The notes beneath the pieces are model-generated. The model was given only the letters and a program-made list of their open reading frames with translations, did not search any database and had not been told where the DNA came from. 64,000 nucleotides of DNA. Origin: Ilex aquifolium. Its lineage: Eukaryota; Streptophyta; Magnoliopsida; Aquifoliales; Aquifoliaceae. The DNA is taken from positions 4,464,001 through 4,528,000 of the forward strand of contig OX637410.1 in the NCBI GenBank assembly GCA_951799425.1. The letters are read 5' to 3'. Of this stretch, positions 22,701-31,700 are shown in pieces (the first letter of the stretch is position 1; each line of letters begins with the position of its first letter). Position numbers and translations under genes: made by a program.

Positions 22701-25700
22701 GGATAAAATGAACGCTCATCCTTGGCTAATTAACAAGCATCACAAACAAAAGATTGTCTATTACACTACTTCACTAGACTAGAAAAAATATGCTCTAAAA
22801 CACCAAATAAGGGATGCTCCAAACGTTTATGCCACTGATGTAAGAGCTAAAAGGCTGAAACACCATCTGCATGAAAAGATTGACAGATAGACTAAGAATA
22901 AGCTTAGTGGATACAGTTGGTTGCCATGATTTAAGTGGTGAGATCTCTGGGGAGTTAATTTTTCCCTTAATTGATAAGGCCATTGCTATTTCAAAAGGAG
23001 TTCAAATAGGAGATGGAAAGAATAACAATAGGGGTCCTTATTAGCAGAAGCTTTTTATCCACCAAGTCCAGAAGGTAGGTTCACAAAAGATGTGGGGACT
23101 TAAGACCTTTCTATGAAAGCCCAAGTAATATTGAGGTCCAGTGGGCAACTTCAACATCCAAGAGGTACAAACCACCATGTGCTTTACCACTACCAATCGT
23201 TTTCCCTAATTCTGGTTCCTAGAAGATGCAATAAGTAGGAAAAAAAGTAACTGAACAATTTAAGAATTTGGTAATACTACTAACAAAGTCACAGACAATA
23301 AACTAGTGAAAAAATTGGAAACATGAAGAACAAATGAGAGAGATAAAGAGGGAGAACAATTAACTGAACATTTCCCAAAAATAGAGGATAAAGATCCATC
23401 AGCCACCTTAACTTTATCCTAGCAGAACAAGTAGAATGTGAAGAGAAAAGACTAGAAAAACCCGTCATGTGATCCGTAGCTCCAGAATCTATTATCCAAG
23501 AAGTATATGAGGATGATGCAGTAAACACACTATCAGATATATTTGTATGAGCAAAATTGGAAGAAGAGGTAGGATTAAGAGATGTAGCAAAGGAAATATC
23601 AAGTCAAGACATCACGCGAAATTACCATATGTTACACTCCCTTCCGACATGTCCACACAATAAGGTTAAACAATTAAAACGACAAGTCACAAAACCAATA
23701 GAATAGCCACTACTTCCAATAGTAGCCAAAAATACACAAAACCAATAAGCAAATACAGCCCGAGTAATATCCCTCAACTTGATAAAAAAAAAAAAAAAAA
23801 AACCTCGACAATGGCTAAACAAATTTTTGGACGGCGGTAGAAGCAAAATATGAGGTTGCCGAAGTAGAAAAAAGGTAGGAACAGTGATGTCGAGCCTAAA
23901 AAATGGCCAAAAATGTCATAATCCAATCCAAATGCAACAAATCTCTCTAGTTAAGTTAAACTGCCTCCAGTTGCACCTCATAGAATAGGATTGACCACAA
24001 AAAAAGCAATTCTAGAGCAAAAAAAAAGGCCATTGGACAGCCAAAAACCCAATACCGGCAGCAAGAAGTCCCTAAAAAATTGCATAGATCCAACCTAAAT
24101 GCAACAAAGGGAACTGGGCATCACTTATAAGCCCTTATCGCACCCCAATCAAATAGGTTTGGCTCAAAAATAGCTCCCCAAAACTCTGAATCTACAGATC
24201 TGAGAAGAAAAATACTACCAAAGAAGTAGCCCACAACCAAAATTTACTCCAATAGCAGCCAAAAAGTACCAGTGGAACAACCCGAAGCAAAAGCAAACTT
24301 GGAAGAGCCTCTGTGAAGCAACCAAAGCAAACCAGGTCCCTGAAGCACCAACAATGGTGCCGAGGGTCTGTGAAGGAAAAAAAATCCACCGAAAATCACT
24401 CCAACTGCAACAAGGGATGATGGGCACAACATAAGAGCCCTAGTCAAGCCTATTCAAACAGATTCAACTCAAAAAAATAGCCAGATTGCTAAAAAAACAG
24501 ACCAGATCTGGAAATCGAGTCAAAAAATCAAAAATATATATATATTAAAAAAATCCAAAAAAATTCAAAGATATAGTTGAAGAATCCTTCTAGAAATCAA
24601 AAAATTGTGATACAAGTTGATGCTAACGTCAGCATGTCAGTGCTTGACGGGCGTCAATATTTGTTGTGAGACACAATTTTCGATGAATTCCAACAACTTT
24701 GATGCGTTAGATTTGATTTTTGCTCTAATACCAAGTTAGATTGTGAGACCGTGAGGTTTAGGAAACGAATAGAAAGTGAAAAAGAAAAGAATATGGAAGA
24801 GGGTAGTGTATTAGGTTACACAGCTACACCAACTTTTTATATATAATCACAAAGTACAAAACTGTCCTTACTCTAGAAATAACACATAATATAACAAAAC
24901 ACAATATTTATCTTGTACCTAAGCGTAAGGCATAGAAAAGATATAGTGGATTAAGCAACAAGGATTATATGTACAGAATGTGTTTAAAGACATCAGAACA
25001 TGGGACGAGATTAAACAAGCTAGGGCTGAACATCTCCTGTTTCCAAACCACAAGTGACGAAATCATATTTTGCTCATTAGTTTACAACAAGAAATTTCGT
25101 CAACGAAACACAGCTATGGTTTCTATGATTTAGCTACCAAATCGGATTGTGCATGGAACTTGCAATACAAAGAAAAGGTTGGTTGGAAACAGCAACATTA
25201 CCAGCCACTTGTCACTTAAGCAATACAAGCAATGGAGATAGCATATCAAAATGGGGAAGAACTAGAAAAGAAGTCTTAGTAAAGGCAACCTTCCAATATT
25301 AGACTAAAAAAGGAGACATGATTTAAGTTTGCTTTACTTACAAAAGCTCCTAAAGAAGTTTAGGAATGGGTCTTTCCCTACTAATTGGTTCAAAGTTGGA
25401 GGGAATTAAAACAAGAACAAACATTGCTTAATCCAAAATCGAAGGGAACTATAGCAAGGGCGAACCTTACCTAATCATTCAATTCTCAAATGACAGTTGG
25501 ACGTAAGAAGAAACTATGCAAAGGACAATCGATCCCTATACCTACACTACTGCAGCATCCCATGACGAAGTGAAGATGAAGAAGTAAGGAGCGGGAAGCC
25601 AGGCTGCCATAAGTCACACGTGGCTTGGTTGAGGAACATCATTTATATAACTCATGAGACACATTTGCTTACCTATTCAATTGGTGGGTCAATCAACATT

Positions 25701-28700
25701 GTGAATATAGAACATCAAATCAAACTTGATCTACTTCAGTCTGAGTCCAGTGCTATAAAATAGGAGAAGATATGATCATGTGCTAGATATATAGTATGAA
25801 ACCAATTGTATATGCTATCAGTCAATTTTAGGAGTCTTGTAGCCATACACTTATGCTCCGTTTGGTACGCTGGAAAAATGGAAGGATGGAAAGTTGGAAG
25901 GATGGAAAGTTAGAGGGATAGATAAAACATCATGTTTGGTAAGGAAGGAAAGTAGGAAGGATGGAAAAGTGGATGAATTAACTTTCCTTCCAACTCACTA
26001 AAATCAATCCCTCCAAAATCGGAAGGAAAGTTGATGGAAAGTTAATTATTTGTGTTGAGATGTATGTTATATGTCTATATATCTTTTAATATATACATAT
26101 ATTATATATACATTAATTTCATATAAAAATACAATGATAAAATATGTATTTATATATATATTTTTTAAAAAAATTAAAAATTAAAAATTAAAATTAAAAT
26201 TAAAAATTAAAAATTAAAAATTAAAAATTAAAAATTAAAAATTAAAAATTAAAAATTAAAAATTAAAAAATTAAAAAATTAAAAAATAAACAGGTCAACT
26301 CGCAACTCGACACAACACAATTAGTTAAATGAGTTGATTTAGGTTTGACTAATGTTAGACATAAACCCGTAATGACTCAACACGAATCTGACACGACACG
26401 ACTCGATTGTCACCCCTAATCTTAGCCAGTACAAAAAAAAAAAAAAAATTAGTCATTTTTACTTTCCATCCATCCAACCAAACACAACGAAAGAAAACTG
26501 TATCCCTCCTACTTTCCTTCCTTGAAGGATAGAAAGTGCATCCCTCCTGCTTTTCATCCTTCCTACCAAACGGAGCATTAGGATCAAAACAGTTGTAAAT
26601 CAAGTATAAATACTTGTACTTGCTATCTGATAATTGATATGAGAAATAATACATTTTCCTATTATTCTACATGGTATCAGAGTAGCAAGACAAATGTCCA
26701 ACCAAGATGTCTTCTCCTAACTCCTCTTTTGACAAACGTCCAACCAAGATGTCTTCTCCTAACTCCTCTACCTCAAATGAAACTGCTCAACCCTCTCTCC
26801 CAACCTTCTCTACCACTCCAAACACTATCACGGCCAAACTGACCCAACCTAATTATCCTCTTAGAAAGCACAAGTTGTGCCCTACTTCCGTGGCCAAGGT
26901 GTATTTGGCTACATCGTTGGAACGATCCCTGCTCCTCCTGCAACTGTTGATGCTCTTCATCCAGAGACTTATGCTATTTCTGCTGTACCAAATACTGCCT
27001 ACGAAACTTGGATGAAATAGGATGCTCTTGTTTTGAGCATTCTCCTCTCTACACTGACAGACAGTGTTCTTATCCAAGTTCTTTCTTATAATACTTCCAC
27101 ATAGGTCTGTGAGGCCCTTGAGCAAAATTTTGCTTCTATTTCTCGTGCAAAAGCAGTTCAAATTCGAACTCAATTGGCAACTGCTCGCAAGGGTTCCATG
27201 TCTACCAATGACTACTACTTACATATCAAAAAGCTTGCTGATGAACTTGCAATTGCAGGGCAATCTCTCACCAGTGATGATATCATCACATATGTTCTTG
27301 CAGGACTTGGACATGACTACGACACTCTTGTCTCCACAATTACACCCCGCAAAGATCCAATAACCTTAGAAGAGGTTTAATCACTTCTCCTGATCAATGA
27401 GCCTCGAACCCAATCTCTCAATCAACCCCTTTCCCTCAATGGTTCAGCTAACGTTACCACCAAACAGAACAATCAAAACTACAACAGAGGCTGTGGCGGT
27501 GGTGGAGGCAACAGAGGAAGGGGTCGCAATGGTGGTCCCAGAATAGGCTACAACAACAACTCCAACAATGCTCATCCCCCTACTTCTGGACAGCATAGCC
27601 GTAAACCTGTGTTTTGTCAAGTCTGTGACAAACTAGGGCACTCGGCTAAGAAGTGCTTCCACAAGTTTGACATAACCTACCAGGACAACCAACCCACTCG
27701 ACATCCCCAACAATGATGGCTACGAACCAGCATCATGCAGACAAGAAGTGGCATCCCGACACTAAAGCCACTCATCATCTCACAAATGATATGGCTAATC
27801 TAAATCTCAGGCATGATGACTATGATGGTGACGATCAGATCCAAGTGGGGAATGGTCCCGGTTTGAGAATTTCTAAAACTGGAACCTCTCTTATTTCCAC
27901 TGCCTCTAAATCCTTCATACTAAATCAAGTGCTTTTGATCCCTGATATTCAAAATTCTTTAATATCTATTCATAAATTCTTCTTTACAATCATGTCTACT
28001 TTGAATTTCATGATTTCTTTTTCCTTGTCAAGGTCTACTCAGGGACCATCCCCTCCACAGAGGGCACAGACCAAGACTCTCAGACTATTCTTCCTACTAA
28101 TATAAATATCTCTCCTTGTCTTTCTCCTCCAACTAATAATCGTGCAGGTTCCACTCGATCTCTCTCATTACCTCTACTTCAGGATTTGACAGTTCAACCT
28201 CACCGTCCTCATTCCAGAGATACAAAACCAGAAGTTCCAGCAAGGGATGTTGCATCAGAATCTGCTTCTGCCCGAGTTAATAGTCACATACCTCAAGAAC
28301 CTCAACCTCCTTCAGAACAGTAAAGACCAGCACCACCTTCTCACCATATGGTCACACAATCAAGGAACAATGTACTTAAAACCAGAAAATTCACAGATGG
28401 CCGAATCAGGTATCCTCTGCCCAAAGCACTCATAGCTGCCATTACTTCACCAGAACTTGAGCCAACATCATATATAGAGGCTTCCAGGTCTCCTAATTGG
28501 CGCATGGCAATGAATCAAGAGTTCGATGCATTACTAAAGAATGGCACTTGGTCTCTAGTGCCACCAAGATTTAATCTGAACATTGTAGGTAGCAGACGGG
28601 TCGACAAAGTCAAAAGAGAGGCAAATGGAACAATAGATAGGCATAAAGCACATCTAGTAGCCAAGGGCTACCATCAACAAGAAGGTTTTGACTTCAATGA

Positions 28701-31700
28701 AACCTTTAGTCCTGACATAAAGCATTCTACAGTTCGTTTAGCATTATCTATTGTAGTTTCTCAAGGCTAGAAATTGAGACAAATAGACATACTTTCCGCA
28801 TGGTTTGTTAGAAGAAGAGGTCTACATGACACAATCTTCGGGTTATCAGCATCCACAGTATCCTAATCACATCTACAAGCTCCTTAAATCACTGTATAGT
28901 CTACGGCAAGCACCTAGAGCTTGGTTCTCTAGGCTGACTGACAACTTGCGTGAACTATGTTTTCATGTAAGCAAAGCTGATAGTTCTTTGTACATCTATT
29001 GGAAACAAAAGGAAGTCATTTACTTCCTCATTTACATGGATGATATCATAGTTACTGGTTCAAGTTCTGCTGCTGCAAATAGAGTTATTGCACAGCTCCA
29101 TCGTGACTTTTGCAGTAAAAGATCTTGGGGAGTTGAGAGCTTCTTCCTTGGAGTGGAAGCTTTACCACATGCGGAAGGTTTGTATCTCACACAAAGTTAG
29201 TATATAGTTGATTTGCTTCGAAGGTCAGACATGGACAAAGCAAAACCTTGCCTAAGTCCCATGTCTACTACCTGTTCTCTCACGGCTAAAAAAGGTGAAG
29301 ATTTTGATGACCCTCATCTCTATCGAACTGTGGTAGGGGGCTGCAATATTTAGCTTTTACAAGGCCAGACATTGCCTTTTCAGTTCACAAAGTAAGCAAG
29401 TTCATGCACAAACCCAAACAACTTCATTGACAAGCAGTTAAAAGAGTTATACGCTATCTAAAACAAACTATTTCTTATGGCTTTCTTATTCGAAGAAGTT
29501 CACAAATGGTTTTCGAAGCATTCTCAGATGGCTCTAGGCTAGAGACAAAGATGATAGGAGGCCAGTTGGTGCTTATTGTGTTGTTTTTAGGCGATAACAT
29601 CATCTCCTGGAGGTGCAAACAGCAACAAGCTATTGCTAGAAGTAGTACTGAGGCAGAGTATAAATCCTGAGCTAACACAGCAGAAGAGTTACAATGGTTG
29701 CAGTCTGTTATGCTTGAACTTGGATATCAGTGTCCACAGCCCCCAATTTTATACTACGACAACATTGGAGCTACATACTTAACAGCTAATCTTGTCTTTC
29801 ACGCTAGAACAAAGCATATAGTGGTTGATTTTCAATTTATGAGGGATCAAGTTGTCAACAAGAAGATCAATGTTCGTTTTATCTGCAGCAAAGTGCAACA
29901 AAGATCAACTCGCAGATATGCTCACCAAGCCACCGTCCACCACTTGGTTTAATTTCTTACGAAACAATCTCAATGTTCGAGAATTGCCATTCAGATTGAG
30001 GGGGCGTATAGAAGATCAAGTCAACCTTGATCTACTTCAAACTGAGTCCAGTGCTATAAAATAGGAGAAGATATGATCCCGTGCTAAATATATAGTATGA
30101 AACCAATTGTAGGAGTCTTGTAGCCATACACTTAGGACCAAAACAATTGTAAATCAAGTATAAATACTTGTACTTGCTATCTTATAATAGATATGAGAAA
30201 TAATACCTTTTCTTATTATTCTAAATTGAAGAATGATATCCTACTGCTGGCATATTCATCAGGGACCTTGCAGGTGTTTTGCCAGAAAAGGCCACCAGAA
30301 TGTCATCACATCACATATAAATTGGGGAACAAAAGGGATTGGATAAGATTAAATTAAAGAATTAAATTTTATTAAATATTCTATTATTATATTATTTTTG
30401 GAATATTTGTTTGACTAGAATGTTTAGTAATTTTGATAGAAGAGTCTAGTTAGGAAACTACCTATTTTGATAAAAGATTTTAATTAGGAAACTACCTATT
30501 TTGATAAAAGATTTAAATATTGATGTAATCTCTACTATTTCATTAGAGAGTGATATTAAGAAACTTGTTTCTTTGTGGAGAAATTGTGTTTCTTAACATG
30601 ATCCTTGCGAGGGTTTGGTACCTCTTAGTTCTTTCTTCTCCCCTCTCCCATCCAGAGAGCAAAACTCCAATCCAACAGCCTTCCTCTCCTACTTTGGTAT
30701 CATCTTCCAATGTATCAAAAGATTCAAAACAGGTGTTGCAATCACACGAATCAGTTGTGGCTGATTGAAGAAGAAATATGACTATCTGTTGTTAAAGAGT
30801 CTTGATTGTTAGGTCTAGATCACGCTCAACAACCTTATGTTCATGGTCCAGCAATTTCGTGACTCCTTGCTCAAGAGAAAATTTTCAAATCTCTACTTTC
30901 ATCAAGATGTTGACCGGCGCCGAATTACTTGCAAAGATTGACATATGTGATGCTAAGATATATTTACCCCAAGCATCAACAGATTCACTCCAAGAATCAG
31001 GGAATTCACTCCAACCATCAGTGAACTCAATAAAGAAAGTATAACCAAGCTGGTTGCTATCCATGGAGTTATGTTGGCCATTAACAAGTGTTTGAACAAG
31101 ATAGATACTGATTTATCCTCTTCATTCATTAGTCATCAACAAATGGTTATGCAACCACAAGCTCTAGTCTGACAATCAAAAACTATCCAATGTTGATGAG
31201 CCCAAAAGTTGTCCTCAACCTACATTGATTGTTTTTGATAATACAATTTTAAAGGGTGTTGATACCGATGAAGTTAAACAAGTTTCGAAAGTAGTTTCTT
31301 TAGATAGGGTTGCTACTTTTTCACCACCAATTCTTATTCTTTCTTTATCACCATCCTTTATAGGGAACAAAATGTGAAGGTTATGGAGATTCAAGACATA
31401 GATATTCTTTCTTTATCACCATCCTTTGTATGGAACAAAATGTGAAGGTTATGGAGATTCAAGATATAGATTTCTCTCATTGTGATACCAAGTATTATCT
31501 CGTTTAAGAGAGATTTTGTCCCCATGTTATCAAGATGGAGGATCCATTTTGTCAACTGACGTCGATTCTCTTGGAGTGCTCTTGTTATTAGAACTTCTCG
31601 CGAATCGATGGGGATTGAAAAGGGATTGAATAAATTTAAATTGAAGAATTGAATTTTACTATCTATTTTAGTATTACATTATTTAGGGAATATTTGTTTA

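Larger units (their letters stand above)
21458..24905 (-). mobile_element. Ty1/copia, 5' LTR to start of RT, minus strand
   Basis: Read leftward: LTR-like sequence at about 24738-24905, primer site TTGGTATTAGAGC near 24730-24742, a long leader, protease [13 protein letters not shown] near 23460-23500, integrase [17 protein letters not shown] near 22560-22620, the integrase-RT linker, then the first RT residues [13 protein letters not shown] at 21460-21530. The plus-strand copia fragment abuts exactly there. Broken fossil. Confidence 0.8.
25706..26671 (+). repeat. copia 5' LTR (split by MITE)
   Basis: LTR sequence at 25706-25853 and 26578-26671 matches 30007-30225, including GTCTTGTAGCCATACACTTA and GTAAATCAAGTATAAATACTTG. 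It ends TATTCTACA immediately before the primer site. Confidence 0.85.
25706..30225 (+). mobile_element. Ty1/copia retrotransposon with MITE in 5' LTR
   Basis: The 5' LTR spans 25706-26671 (including a 724-bp MITE) and the 3' LTR 30007-30225. The primer site TGGTATCAGAG starts at 26672, and the polypurine tract ATTGAGGGGGCG precedes the 3' LTR. Gag with zinc knuckle, protease region, RT and RNase H are recognisable. The flanks GTGAA and TTGAA may be a decayed target duplication. Fossil, multiple breaks. Confidence 0.85.
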
